Part shown: one piece after another, positions 1 through 9,330 of the stretch
Position numbering within the stretch: the stretch's first letter is position 1
Layout: every line of letters starts with the position of its first letter
Assembly (NCBI RefSeq): GCF_003967555.1
Contig: NZ_BIFS01000002.1
Span: forward strand, 2,418,001-2,482,000
DNA length: 64,000 nucleotides
Source: Dictyobacter kobayashii
GTDB lineage: Bacteria > Chloroflexota > Ktedonobacteria > Ktedonobacterales > Ktedonobacteraceae
Reading direction: 5' to 3'
Notes under the pieces: model-generated
Seen by the model: only the letters and a program-made list of their open reading frames with translations
What the model was told of the DNA's origin: nothing
Databases searched by the model: none
Made by a program: the position numbers and the translations under genes

Positions 1-1
1 A

Positions 2-307
2 GCGCATGCACAGCCAGTAGCTACTGAGCAGCTATCGCCAGAGCCAGCCCACATACCAGCGTCACCCAGGCCAGAACTCTCTGATCAAGATGCCATGCGG
101 CTTGGCGAGCAGGCTTTGCTGGCGGAGTCCGACGCTAGCAATGTGCGCCAGCTTTTCCCTTATGGCTTCACATTTGCGCGTGCCCGCATCCTCTTTGACG
201 CCTGGCTGGCTCAATCCAACTCCAGCTATAGTGAACAAGAAATCCAGGCCTTATGGATCGGGTTTGCCATCGGCTATGCACAAGCTATCAGCAAGCTGAG
301 CCAGTAG
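2..307 (+). CDS. C-terminal part of an unrecognised protein (cut by window edge)
   Basis: The reading frame is open from the first bases of the window to a TAG stop at 305-307, so this is the tail of a gene that begins outside the window. The visible 101 residues start with a Pro/Ala/Glu-rich stretch and end in a compact, probably helical domain (residues such as FARARILFDAW and IGFAIGYAQAIS). I do not recognise the family. Its last bases overlap the 3' end of the oppositely oriented pentapeptide-repeat gene, so the two genes converge. Confidence 0.5.
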   Translation, partial: AHAQPVATEQLSPEPAHIPASPRPELSDQDAMRLGEQALLAESDASNVRQLFPYGFTFARARILFDAWLAQSNSSYSEQEIQALWIGFAIGYAQAISKLSQ

Positions 308-934
308 AGTAGCCGGGCGCTACACATAATGTTGCGATTGCTGCAAGGCTTTCGCCTGTGCCCTCCAAAAATGCCATAGGGAGGTGGGGCTGCGAGCGTA
401 CCAGGGTGCGGAGCCCGACATGGGATGGACCTTGATAGAGGGCGGTTTCAAATCCTCGGGCCTGGCTAATATCCACATTGACCAGCTCGTTCCAATCCAG
501 TATGGCGGACTAAAATCGGCACCATCCAGTCGTGCCGAACTCAGCCCCGCCCTGGACAGGTTCGCATGGCGCAGATCTGCTCCATTCAGATTAGCAGCAT
601 AGAGTTTTGCCTGACGTACCTTTGCACGTTGTAGATTAGCCTGGCAAAAATTCGCATTCATGATGCGCGCACTATCTAGATGACCCTCGATGAGTTGAGC
701 CTGACTGAAATCCGCCTCAGAAAGGTTTGAGCTAACAAAATATGCACGTTGTAACTGCGCAGCATGGAACCGTGTCCCGCGCAGATCGGCGAAACTCAAC
801 CTCACATCATCCAACTGAGCCCCCGAAAAATCCTCCCCGCTTAAATCAGGCATAATAGCACGATGCTCATTCCGCCACCGATTCCAGACCTCCACTCCTT
901 GTTTAAAAATTTCCACATGCTCCGGATTGGACAT
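288..934 (-). CDS. Pentapeptide-repeat protein with conserved GPS/FLxG tail (frameshifted)
   Basis: About 25 consecutive A(D/N)Lxx-type pentapeptides (for example ANLNGADLRHANLSRA) would form a right-handed quadrilateral beta-helix. After the helix the frame breaks near 504-508. One extra base there restores WNELVNVDISQARGFETA followed by GPSHVGL, TLVRSQ and LPMAFLEG. This tail (G-x-E-T ... G-P-S ... L-P-x-x-F-L-x-G) is known from many bacterial pentapeptide proteins, often in TIR-containing or effector-like polypeptides. The start at 934 is preceded by a purine-rich AAGGAGGAAAT ribosome site. The frameshift is probably an assembly error because the tail is well conserved beyond it. Molecular function is not evident from sequence. 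Confidence 0.75.
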
Positions 935-1035
935 CAGGGATTTCCTCCTTGAAATACTTGAATCTAGCTATATTTATGAGATAATAGCACGAGTTCAATT
1001 GCTACGCTATAAAGGCTAGAAAATCGAATAACGCA

Positions 1036-1268
1036 ATTGAACGCAACAATAAACACGATCTGTACGTGCGGGGCTTGCCCCCGCTTCAGCCGCTTCTGCA
1101 TGAAAATATAACAAATACATGAGAAACTTCCCCTGCTTCCTCCGTTATTGCACAAAAAACGCACGTTCTACTGGTGCAATTCGTGTTTATTATTATTTTA
1201 AAGGCAGAAACGGAAAAGCGGGGGCAAGCCCCGCACGTACAGATCGTGTTTATTGCTGCATTCTTTTG
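1036..1268. repeat. Long inverted repeat built from two REP-like hairpin units
   Basis: The arms at about 1042-1085 and 1216-1259 are reverse complements with one mismatch over 44 bases, and the similarity continues more weakly on both sides. The core GGGGGCAAGCCCCGCACGTAC contains its own small hairpin (GCGGGG / CCCCGC). Single copies recur near 24142 and 36068. No coding signal is seen in the roughly 350-base gap between the neighbouring genes. It could be a MITE or a paired REP element. Confidence 0.8.
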
Positions 1269-1284
1269 AAAGCGAGGTAACGCT

Positions 1285-1653
1285 ATGGTTCAGAACGAGT
1301 CTATATCGAGTGAGGTTGTTGTGCTGTTTCGGCCGGTGGGGGAGGAGGAGCTGGCTTTGATGCGGGGAGAGCGAGTGGACTGCCTTTCCGCCACGTTTAT
1401 ACTGGCAGCCTATCTTTTATCCTGTCTTGAATGAGGAGTATGCGACCCAGATTGCGCGCGATTGGAATGCGCGCGATGGTCATTCGGGCTATGTGACGCG
1501 TTTCCAGGTGCGCAAAGCATTCCTGGATCGCTATGAAGTGCATCAGGTTGGCGCTGCGGTCCACCTGGAATATTGGATACCAGCGAGGATCTGGAGGAGT
1601 TTAATCGCCAGCTTGTTGGTACAATCGAGGTGATCTCTGAGTTCCATTCATGA
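1285..1653 (+). pseudogene. Broken gene for a small ADP-ribosylation/crystallin J1-annotated-type protein
   Basis: The N-terminus (VVVLFRPVGEEELALMR) and the central part (FYPVLNEEYATQIARDW, GYVTRFQVRKAFLDRY, EYWIPA) lie in two frames. An extra T near 1384 (CTTT for CTT) and a missing G near 1592 (GCGAG for GCGGAG) explain both breaks. Correcting them gives a 122-residue protein ending EVISEFHS at the TGA at 1651-1653. The pattern is that of a widespread small bacterial family often annotated as ADP-ribosylation/crystallin J1, for which I know no solid function. The start ATG follows GAAAGCGAGG. The two opposite shifts leave the ends in the same frame, so this could be sequencing error as easily as a true pseudogene. 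Confidence 0.6.
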
Positions 1654-1886
1654 GAACTGGATCAGAGCCTGTGGCCTCCATCCCCATACCTCCAGGGTTG
1701 ATGGAGGCCAACTCTTTTACCTTGAAAGATGCTATATCTTATGTGATTGCTTAATTTTGTCTCCTATCCATTCATGTGTTACGTATTCGTAGATGAGCGT
1801 CCACTCAGGAAGGTCCCCTGTGGGTAATAAAGCGGCCTCAGTCGGGCTATCATACCACTATGACCGGCGTGTTCAGGGAGGATACG

Positions 1887-2822
1887 ATGGAGCCATTTAC
1901 GTCCAGAACAATCCGCGCTAACCCTTTAATAACAACCTTTAAGAGCCAATTTATTATGTTCTTTATATCTATAATAGTGCTATTTGCGTTTCTGGTTATC
2001 TTATTGTTTATCGGCTTTATTTTTGATGAAAGTAAATTTGGAGAGATTTTTCTACGTGAGCTCCCCTTTATTAGCATTTTATTGTTGAATGCTTTTTCAA
2101 CTATGTTGAATTACCGGCAATGGCAATACTGGAAACGTATTGAGCAGCGCCGCATTGCCACTGTTAGGGGAGACCTCTCTCTGCTGGCGGTTGAACAGCC
2201 TGCTGCCAGTGCTGCCGGGCTGCCGTTACCCTTCACGCTCACAATTCGCTATGGGAAAGTTACCTGTTTAAAACTTGTGGGAATGTCAATGATATTTTTT
2301 GCCGCCTATCTAGGATTGGTCGCCTGGACTTTGAAGGATGCTATGGTGAGTTTAGTGAGTGGTATTTCAGTCCCTGTAGTTGTGTGTGCGGTTGTATTTT
2401 TTCTTTGCTTGATTGGGTTGCTATTGATCTTTTTATTGCGCCGGCAACGTCAGATCGTAGATGTTACTGAGCAAGCGATATCGATGTCTACCGGGAGCAA
2501 GCAGAGTCTGGTGCGCTGGGAAGAAGCGCGACTTTTCGCGGTATATCATACCTGGGGAGCACAGCGCAATCAATCCTCGCTCACTTACGAGTTATCCAGC
2601 ATGACCGATATCGTGCGCTGGACTGAAGTGGTGCGTCGTCCTGGTTTTTTTCAGATGGGTATGACTCCTACAATTCCTCTGGGAGAACATGTGCAACAGA
2701 TCCAGGCGCTCAATGCACTGGTGGTGGCTCGTACCGGCTTGCCTTTATATGATTTGCGTAAAGAATCTACCCTGGATGACGTACATCCTCACAGCGCCGA
2801 ACCCTTAAAGAGTGAATTATAA
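1887..2822 (+). CDS. Paralogous multi-pass membrane protein with C-terminal W-E-E-A-R-x-F-A-x-Y domain
   Basis: The protein has about 311 residues. It shows two hydrophobic segments near residues 20-80, a basic Arg-rich cytoplasmic stretch, a second hydrophobic pair near 125-200, and then a soluble domain. That domain carries VTEQAIS, VRWEEARLFAVY, TYELSS, IVRW and ends near ARTGLPLYDLR. The same C-terminal signature occurs in the next gene and in the tandem genes at 24-29 kb. The start is set at the ATG at 1887 because AGGGAGG lies five bases upstream; an upstream in-frame ATG at 1860 has no such site. The C-terminal domain may be PH-like (YcxB-like), but that is a guess. No enzymatic motif is seen. 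Confidence 0.65.
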   Translation: MEPFTSRTIRANPLITTFKSQFIMFFISIIVLFAFLVILLFIGFIFDESKFGEIFLRELPFISILLLNAFSTMLNYRQWQYWKRIEQRRIATVRGDLSLLAVEQPAASAAGLPLPFTLTIRYGKVTCLKLVGMSMIFFAAYLGLVAWTLKDAMVSLVSGISVPVVVCAVVFFLCLIGLLLIFLLRRQRQIVDVTEQAISMSTGSKQSLVRWEEARLFAVYHTWGAQRNQSSLTYELSSMTDIVRWTEVVRRPGFFQMGMTPTIPLGEHVQQIQALNALVVARTGLPLYDLRKESTLDDVHPHSAEPLKSEL

Positions 2823-2872
2823 AATTCTGTTTTCCATAAATAATGGTCCCCTGAATACAAAAGGAATATTAG

Positions 2873-3736
2873 ATGAGAAATAGCTCTGCCAGCCCTATCC
2901 AGGAGAATCCTGAGTTAAAGAGGTATCAAAGATCCGATGCTCTTTATAGTGTAGTGGCTGTTGTGTACTCTCTTGTAATCTTGTTTTATATCATTTTGTT
3001 CTTTCTATCAATTCAGACGCCTGTTAAATTCCTGACCACTTACAAGACTGGCTTCCTGTGGTTATTTATTGCCACACAAGGCATTATCGTCTACGTCGCT
3101 AATAAGCGGACAGTATTCTACTGGCAATGGATTGAGCAGCGACGTTTAGCGGCGGTAATGGGTGGGCCAGCCTGGAATGCTGTTGAGCAGCCTGTCGCGA
3201 ACGCGCTGGCTGTGGATTTGCCTTTAACTGTAATGTCCTATACTAACAACAAGCAGCGTGGCAAGTTTCTCTTGCGGACCGTTGGAGTGATACTGGTATA
3301 TATTCTCATCTGGTCAGCACTGTCTGCCTGGAGCGTTGATCTCTTCTTGTTTATTTCGCAGAATCGCTTTTATATATTTTTGATTTTTTTTGCGGTATTG
3401 ACGTTGCTCATGCTGGTCTTGATTAGTGGAAATTTTCATTCTAGAGCCAGGCCAAACGTGCTAGTAACAGAGCAGGGCGTGCAGGTGGGTAAGAGTTTTG
3501 TGAAGTGGGAGGAGGCGCGACTCTTTGCTATCTACAAAGGCTTGAATGGCTTATCTACTACTTATGAGTTGTCCAGCGCGACAGCTATTGCGCGCTGGAC
3601 TTTATTAACGCGTGCCAATCTTATACAAATAAACAAGCGGCGTGCGGTCCCATTCGATGAATACATGCAGCAGATGCAGGCGCTGAATGCACTGATAGTT
3701 GCTCGCACTGGTCTGCCGCTTGCAGATTTACGATAA
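2873..3736 (+). CDS. Paralogous multi-pass membrane protein, sister of the preceding gene
   Basis: The 287-residue product has the same plan as its upstream neighbour: two membrane segments, a basic loop (YWQWIEQRRLAAV, matching YWKRIEQRRIATV in the neighbour), two more membrane segments, then a soluble domain. That domain carries VTEQGVQV, VKWEEARLFAIY, TYELSS, IARW and ends in ALIVARTGLPLADLR. The 50-base gap and shared orientation suggest an operon formed by tandem duplication. AAGGAATATTAG precedes the start. I do not assign a function. Confidence 0.65.
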   Translation: MRNSSASPIQENPELKRYQRSDALYSVVAVVYSLVILFYIILFFLSIQTPVKFLTTYKTGFLWLFIATQGIIVYVANKRTVFYWQWIEQRRLAAVMGGPAWNAVEQPVANALAVDLPLTVMSYTNNKQRGKFLLRTVGVILVYILIWSALSAWSVDLFLFISQNRFYIFLIFFAVLTLLMLVLISGNFHSRARPNVLVTEQGVQVGKSFVKWEEARLFAIYKGLNGLSTTYELSSATAIARWTLLTRANLIQINKRRAVPFDEYMQQMQALNALIVARTGLPLADLR

Positions 3737-3761
3737 CAGGCTGTTAGGTTGTGCCGACAGG

Positions 3762-4955
3762 TCAATCCATGATGTGATCGTAGTTGACAAGCAGATGGCG
3801 CGGGCCGCGTAGTCCCGGGTTCTCACGGTAGGGTGGTGGATCTTGAACCAGCCTGGGATGCTGCATACGGCGCGCCAGGGCACTCAAGGCGATATGGTCT
3901 CGATGCGGGCCAGCGGGGCTCCAACACAATAGTGAATGCCTCCGCCAAAGCCAAAGTGCTCGATGTTTGAGCGCTGCGGATCGAAACGATCGGGGTCCTG
4001 AAAATGGGCCGGATCGCGGTTGGCGGCGGCATTCATGACGATGATGATTGATGCTTTGGGGATTCTGACACCCCCAGGGTAACGTCGGTTAATGGGGTGC
4101 GGAGCGTAAACTGGACTGGTGGTTCGTAGCGCAGGACCTCCTCTATAAGATTCGAGAGGATCTCTGGTTTGTGGCGTAGGAGATCAAAGGCTTCCGGGTT
4201 GCGCAGGAGGGTGAGCACACTGTTGGTGATCAGGTTGACCGTTGTTTCATGGCCGGCGACCAGTAGCAGTACCGCAGTTGTGACCAGCTCGGCTTTATTC
4301 ATGCGCTTCTCGTGGGTGTCGTCGTGGATCAGGGCCGAGAGGAGTCCTGGTGCGGCTGGCGTTGTAGCCGGTCTATCAGCTCTTCCATATAGTGGTTAAG
4401 GTGATCTCTACCCTCTTTAGCTTCTTCTACGGCGGCGGCATCTCTGCCAAGATTGGTGCCCTTGATGAGCATACTGGACCAGGCGTGAAATTTGGACTCG
4501 TCTGCGCGGGGCACGCCCAGCAGTTCACAGATCGCGGTTACCGGGAGTGGGTAAGCAAAGTTGTCCACAATATCCATGTGTGAATTTGCACGTTGAGCGT
4601 CCAGCAGCTCCGTGACGATCTCTTCTAGCCTGGGCTGTAAGCTATTGATCAGCGCGGGCGTAAACTTGCTCATTACCTGGTGGCGCAACCAGTCGTGCCT
4701 GGGTGGGTCCTGAAAAACGAAGCCTGGCTCCTCTTGCTCAACGCGCACGGTTGGTTCCTTGCTCTTGCGCATATCCACACTCATCTGTGGATTATGGAAG
4801 ATAGCATCGACCAGCTCGTAGCTGCTCACTACATAACGTCCGTCATCCTGTAATTGAACTGGATGTTCGCGCATTTGAGCATAGATTGGATATGGATTAG
4901 CGCGGTTGGCGTAGTTGAGCACCTGGTCTAAAAGATTTGAATACGATACAGCCAT
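3762..4955 (-). CDS. Cytochrome P450 (three single-base frameshifts)
   Basis: This is a soluble bacterial P450 that would hydroxylate an unknown substrate using electrons from the ferredoxin and reductase encoded upstream. Read through three breaks, the 398-residue product has the usual length. It shows the PPRHDWLR region, the I-helix LLVAGHETT, the ExxR motif (EVLRYEPP), the meander (FDPQR) and the heme-cysteine loop FGFGGGIHYCVGAPLAR. The frame breaks lie near 4325 (missing C), 4074 (missing G in a G run) and 3894 (missing C); each correction restores conserved text. AAAGGAG lies nine bases before the ATG. It is the last gene of the ferredoxin / reductase / P450 operon. Given the intact motifs, assembly error is more likely than decay. 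Confidence 0.85.
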
Positions 4956-5042
4956 TGTCGTGTGCTCCTTTGTTATGATTGGATTTCGGACTCGATCTCC
5001 AATCCAACGATATCAAGTTGTCATCGACTATATCTGATCTGC

Positions 5043-6394
5043 TTATGTGACCACATTCGGCTCTGCTCCGGTGTCATACCTGGGATGACCAGCTGTGGGA
5101 AAACCGGCCGCTTGTGGTTCAACTTTGCCTGGTCCATCGGATGCGTGCAAGTCAGGAGGAAAGGGGGCCGACTCTTCGATTAAGCGTTGATAGGATGGCA
5201 GCATCTGGCCAGCGTTAAAGGCAACGGCGGCCACCGTTTTTCCCTGGCGACCGTAGACGGCGGTAAAGCGGCGCATGCCGAATGAGGCCTGGGTTATGAC
5301 GACTTCATCGGCTACGGTGGGCAGGCCGACCGATTTGATGCTGGCCCCAAACTGGCTTGACCAGAAGTTGGGGAGGTGGGTGTGAGGCCGATAATCAAAT
5401 GAGGGTTTGAGCATATTATGGGCCGCGGTCTCAGCCTGTTCGACCGCGTTCCCCCAGTGTTCAACGGCCAGCAGGTGTCTATCATAGTTATAGAGGGGAT
5501 GAGGCCAGCGGGCCACATCGCCGGCGACAAAGATGTTTTCGATGACCTGGCCACTGTCGTCCAGGGCGCGGCAGTAGGTATCGCAGATGACTCCGCGCTC
5601 ATCGGCTGAAAGATTGGTTTTGTACAACCACTCGACGTTGCGGATGGCCCCCAGGGCGATGACTGCTACGTCCGCCTCGATTGTGCTGCCATCGGAGAGT
5701 TGCGCGCCGCATAGCTGGTGATTGGCATTACCTTCCAACGCGCTCACTACAAGGTTGGGCCGTAGATCGACCCCATACTCGCGCATACGGTCCGCGACTA
5801 TATTGCCGATAGTCTTTCCCAAAGCGCCGCCCAGAGGGGCGGGTCCACGCTCCACCACCGTCACTGCCAGGTCGAGATCGCGGCAGACTGAAGCGACTTC
5901 ACAGCCGATAAAGCCTCCACCTACGATCAGGACGCGCCTGGGTCTGGCCGCCAGTTTGTCCCGTAAGCATAAGGCATCAGCGCGATTGCGAACCAGGCAG
6001 ACTCCATCCAGAGTAGCCTCTTCGGCGTCATGCCAGGGACGGGCCCGCGTTCCGGTGGCGATCAGCAGATAATCAAAGTCGATAGCTTGACCATTCGCCA
6101 GCACCACCTGACGTCTTTGCGTGTCCAGGCGACGTGCGGGGACACCAAGTAGCCATTGAGCATCTAAGTGCATAAGCACCGGCAAGGTGGTATGTTCTAT
6201 CGGCAACCTGCCGGCCAGCACCTGTTTCGAGAGAGGGGGCCGATCATAAGGGGCATAGGGCTCATCGCCAATCAGGGTCAGCTTGCCGCTAAAGCCCTCC
6301 CAGCGCAGTGCCTCAGCTGCCCGCAAGCCTGCCAGCGACGCCCCACAATCACTACATGTTCGGGCGCGATCAGCTCGCTTATCCTATTGACCAT
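5043..6394 (-). CDS. Ferredoxin reductase-type FAD/NAD(P)-dependent oxidoreductase (one frameshift)
   Basis: The product is a rubredoxin/ferredoxin reductase-like flavoprotein that passes electrons from NAD(P)H to the adjacent ferredoxin. Visible features are the FAD-binding start (HVVIVGASLAG, after adding one G to the run at 6341-6344), YAPYDRPPLSKQVL, the second Rossmann motif VLIVGGGFIGCEVA, and the FAD-contact IFVAGDVARWPHPL. The full start is the ATG at 6394, which overlaps the end of the ferredoxin gene by about 11 bases and suggests translational coupling. The length of about 450 residues is slightly longer than typical because of a Pro/Gly-rich tail. Confidence 0.87.
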
Positions 6395-6620
6395 GCGGCA
6401 CCTGATTCTGCAATGCCTCATACTCCTCATCGTCCAGCCCAATCGAAATCGCCTGGACCGGACAGGCCTTAGCGGCCATCCACACCTGCTCTTGCATAGC
6501 ATCATCAGGCGCATAATCGTACTCTAACGACTCCCCATTGTGGAAATGGAACACCGTAGGAGCTGCGAAACAACACTGACCATAGCTCTGGCAGCGATTC
6601 AGATCGACAACAATACGCAT
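6384..6620 (-). CDS. Small iron-sulfur ferredoxin (P450 redox partner type)
   Basis: The 78-residue protein is of the one-cluster class that serves bacterial P450s. It begins MRIVVDLNRCQSYGQCCFAAP and has a distal CPVQAI, so Cys residues are spaced C-x5-C/C ... C-P as in 3Fe-4S or 4Fe-4S ferredoxins. The ATG at 6620 is preferred because GGGAGAG lies about six bases upstream; an ATG two codons earlier is too close to that site. It is first in the operon with the reductase and the P450, so together they form a complete electron chain. Confidence 0.88.
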   Translation of the reverse strand: MRIVVDLNRCQSYGQCCFAAPTVFHFHNGESLEYDYAPDDAMQEQVWMAAKACPVQAISIGLDDEEYEALQNQVPHGQ

Positions 6621-6779
6621 AGCCATCTCTCCCGCATCCACTAAACAACGTAGTTCAACAGTTATGATGTGACATTGATTAACATGAATAATCACACTAT
6701 AGAATGAGCGTATCAGAAGGAGCCATGTCAAGGTCAACGTTTGAATTTAAAAATAGTGGGCCCGGTATCATTACTGCTC

Positions 6780-7420
6780 GGTCGCTGTATCGCCGACGCC
6801 ATTGGCCACGCGGTGCCGCAAAAGCGGACCATGCCTTTTGGGCACCGCGTGGCCAATGGTGTGAGAGATGAGGGATTTCATCACTGGGATACGGGGCCGC
6901 CGGGGCGGCAAGCGAGGGCAAGCTTCAATACCGTTAAGATACGAAGAATTTGAGCTCAAACATGGTGATTGCGATCGGACGACAAGCCCTCCCTCCCTTT
7001 CCCATACGACCAGGCAACAAGAAAAGAGATGTCATAGGTTCGGGCCTCAGCGCCCGATTGCCGCCCCGGTAGGGCGGCCCGGTATCTTAACACTCAAGCA
7101 CCCCGTGGTATTTGCCCTTCCTTCACGCGGTGCCCACACACGGACCATGCGTTTGGGCACCGCGTGGGTCGAGGGATCGGTGACGAGAGACCGAGCGGTG
7201 AGGAGACCGGGCCACCCTACCGGGGTGGCAATCGGCCCCTGAGGGCCGAACCTATGAGCATCGTCTTTCTTGTCGCTTTTTCGTACAGGAAGGGAAAAGG
7301 GGGGCAAGCTCCCATCCCATGTTTGAGCTCAAATTCTTCTTAACTAAATGGTATTGGGGCAAGCCTCGCACCTACGGCTGAACCTATCCGCATCGCCGTT
7401 CTTGGTGTCTGGTTGCTAAA
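6780..7420. repeat. Nested inverted-repeat cluster between the P450 operon and the flavin-binding gene
   Basis: The 950-base gap between 6627 and 7580 contains no convincing gene. It holds a perfect 19-bp-stem hairpin at about 6802-6854 (CCATTGGCCACGCGGTGCC and its complement) and a related hairpin at about 7131-7168 sharing GGGCACCGCGTG. Long inverted arms pair about 7018-7088 with 7205-7275, and an outer pair links about 6910-6967 with 7310-7365 (both carry TTTGAGCTCAAA). The segment CGTCTTTCTTGTCGC at 7263 recurs in the MITE-like element near 16740. This looks like stacked MITE or REP insertions. Confidence 0.7.
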
Positions 7421-7580
7421 TGAAATGTATTGCGGAAAAGGCTGCATCTTCGGACAAATTGTCCGCTATGTTGATGGCAGCTAAGTTGTGCGATGGGACG
7501 CGTCCCTGCGATCCCGGAGGGGTCCTTCTGTTCGATGCCAGGGATAGTTCATTGCCGTGAACATGTTTTATTCCTGTTGT

Positions 7581-8012
7581 TCAAAGCGCCCGGTTTTTTT
7601 CGGTTAGATGGATGCGATAAATGATGATCGGACGTGGTCGGCCAGTGATGTCGTTGGAGCGCATCTCATGGAGTGCATAGCCGCTGGCAATCAGGCTGGT
7701 GAACTGTTTGCCGAGCGCGTAGCAAACTTTTGCCGCTTCATCACCCGTCAATTCCTGGAAGGTGCCCCAGGCCAGCACGCTTTGCCAGGTTGAGCCATCT
7801 TTAATATGGTCTACTTGCAAGCATACCTCGGGATTATTGCGCATAAGTCGTAGCTTGGTGCCCTCCAGCGTATGGGCATAGACATCGGTACCATCAAAAA
7901 TATAATTAATTGGAACTATATATGTTCTACCTTCGGATGAGACACCGATGCGCCCAAAGGTCTGGTCCGTCAATAAACGATCAATTTGATCCTGAGTGAG
8001 TTCGCCTAGCAT
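7581..8012 (-). CDS. Pyridoxamine 5'-phosphate oxidase-family flavin-binding protein (NimA-like)
   Basis: The 143-residue split-barrel protein is of the small FMN/F420-binding type. LTQDQIDRLLTDQTFGRIGVS at the N-terminus, followed by YIVPINYIFDGTDVYAHT and GTKLRLMRNNPEVCLQVD, matches the nitroimidazole-resistance-like (NimA) branch, which binds a flavin and reduces small substrates. The start follows AAAGGACAAGAAG. It is divergent from the esterase-like gene, with a 330-base AT-rich promoter region between them. The substrate cannot be told from sequence. Confidence 0.82.
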   Translation of the reverse strand: MLGELTQDQIDRLLTDQTFGRIGVSSEGRTYIVPINYIFDGTDVYAHTLEGTKLRLMRNNPEVCLQVDHIKDGSTWQSVLAWGTFQELTGDEAAKVCYALGKQFTSLIASGYALHEMRSNDITGRPRPIIIYRIHLTEKNRAL

Positions 8013-8306
8013 CTTCTTGTCCTTTCTGAACTATCTATAAATACTATGCGCCAGCGATTTCTCATCTCCCTCACAATCTAGCTCACAATATCACAAAATA
8101 ATCACTATATTCTCATAGGTAACGCTTATACGACTGTATATATCGAGGTATTGACCTTAAATGTGTAAATGGCATCAGCTGTCGGCCCAATTCCCGCTGG
8201 ATAATGTTTGATGTCATTAGATAGTAAGGTTGGCATCAATCACTTATTAATTTGCTCAGATATTTATTGCGTAACATAATATAAAAAAGTCATATAATAA
8301 TATTTT

Positions 8307-8326
8307 ATTACATCCGTAGATGTAAT
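8307..8326. promoter_or_regulatory. Operator-like palindrome upstream of the esterase-like gene
   Basis: ATTACATCCGTAGATGTAAT has two 8-base arms around a 4-base centre and lies 15 bases before the probable start codon of the downstream gene. The rest of the 8013-8340 gap is AT-rich with no gene. The site would suit a dimeric regulator, but no cognate regulator is adjacent. Confidence 0.45.
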
Positions 8327-8340
8327 TGTATGTTTTGCTG

Positions 8341-9324
8341 ATGCAATCAGAGCATAAAAGTGCGAATGGTAAAAGTATGGAAGAAAAAGGCGAGCGAGAA
8401 GCATCGGAGCTGCAAAAAAATATAAGCGATATTTTTCAAATTTTGCGGGATAAAGCAACCATCGCAATCAGTCTGGAGCAGTATAGGGCCGCCTTTGAGG
8501 CTTTTTCGGACCTGGTTGAGCAGCCAGTTGATGGGAATGTTCAAGCATTGACCATTGGTGAGCTGGAGGCCGAATGGGTTATTCCTGATAATGCGATGCC
8601 CGGGCGGGCGATCTTGTATTTTCATAGCGGCACCTATCTTTGTGGTTCACCTACAACCGATCGTGCTGCCGTGGCTCGACTGGCCGAGCTGTCGCGAACA
8701 CGGGTGCTGCAGATTGACTATCGACTGGCCCCTGAGCATCCCTTTCCGGCCGCGCTTGAAGATGGGGTGGCAGCATATCACTGGCTGCTCTCTCAGGGTT
8801 ATGCATCGCAACAGATCGGGCTGGTAGGAGCTGGAGCTGGCGGTGGTTTGGTGCTGGGAGTATTGCAGTCACTGCGAGAGCAGGCTATACCGCTGCCGGT
8901 GGTGGTCGCGTGTTTTTCGCCGCTGCTGGACCTGACGTCTGCGAGTCTGCGGGCCAAAGCTCATGTTGCTACAGATATTGTACTCAGTTCGTCGCTGCTA
9001 GAGTTTGCTGCCAGCCATTATTGTCAACCCGGCGCGGTAAGCAATCCTCGGGTATCGCCTCTCTATGCAGAAAGCCTGCATGGTTTCACGCCTCTTTTGC
9101 TGATTGTTGGTCAAAACGAACTTCTACACGACGATCTCCAGCAGTTTGAGGCCAGGGCCCGCTCCCAGGGAGTGAGAACCCATGGTGTAACCTGGGGTGA
9201 GATGTATCATGGTTGGCAACTATTTCCCCAGGCCTGTAAATGTGCAGATCTGGCTCTGGATCAGGTTGCGGCCTACTTTGATAAATACTTTAAACGCGGC
9301 CGCCAGCAAGTCTTGCCAGGCTGA
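8341..9324 (+). CDS. HSL-type alpha/beta hydrolase-fold protein lacking catalytic residues
   Basis: The fold is clearly that of the hormone-sensitive-lipase (alpha/beta hydrolase 3) family: ILYFHSGTYLCGSP, IDYRLAPEHPFPAALED, LLLIVGQNELLHDD and MYHGWQLF line up with family motifs. The nucleophile elbow normally reads GDSAGG but here reads GAGAGG, so serine is glycine. The acid residue in the VGxDE motif is asparagine (VGQNE), and the oxyanion HGG is HSG. Only the histidine is kept. The protein is therefore probably not a working esterase. The start is uncertain: ATG 8341 or ATG 8377, neither with a good ribosome site. It ends six bases before the convergent acetyltransferase gene. Confidence 0.75.
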   Translation: MQSEHKSANGKSMEEKGEREASELQKNISDIFQILRDKATIAISLEQYRAAFEAFSDLVEQPVDGNVQALTIGELEAEWVIPDNAMPGRAILYFHSGTYLCGSPTTDRAAVARLAELSRTRVLQIDYRLAPEHPFPAALEDGVAAYHWLLSQGYASQQIGLVGAGAGGGLVLGVLQSLREQAIPLPVVVACFSPLLDLTSASLRAKAHVATDIVLSSSLLEFAASHYCQPGAVSNPRVSPLYAESLHGFTPLLLIVGQNELLHDDLQQFEARARSQGVRTHGVTWGEMYHGWQLFPQACKCADLALDQVAAYFDKYFKRGRQQVLPG

Positions 9325-9330
9325 TTGCTA

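Noticed and set aside
964..1164. Possible small minus-strand gene
   Set aside because: It lies across the arms of the inverted repeat and has no protein-like pattern or ribosome site.
6741..7307. Several overlapping open frames on both strands
   Set aside because: They arise from GC-rich inverted repeats; the same peptides appear in opposite orientation, as expected of palindromic DNA.
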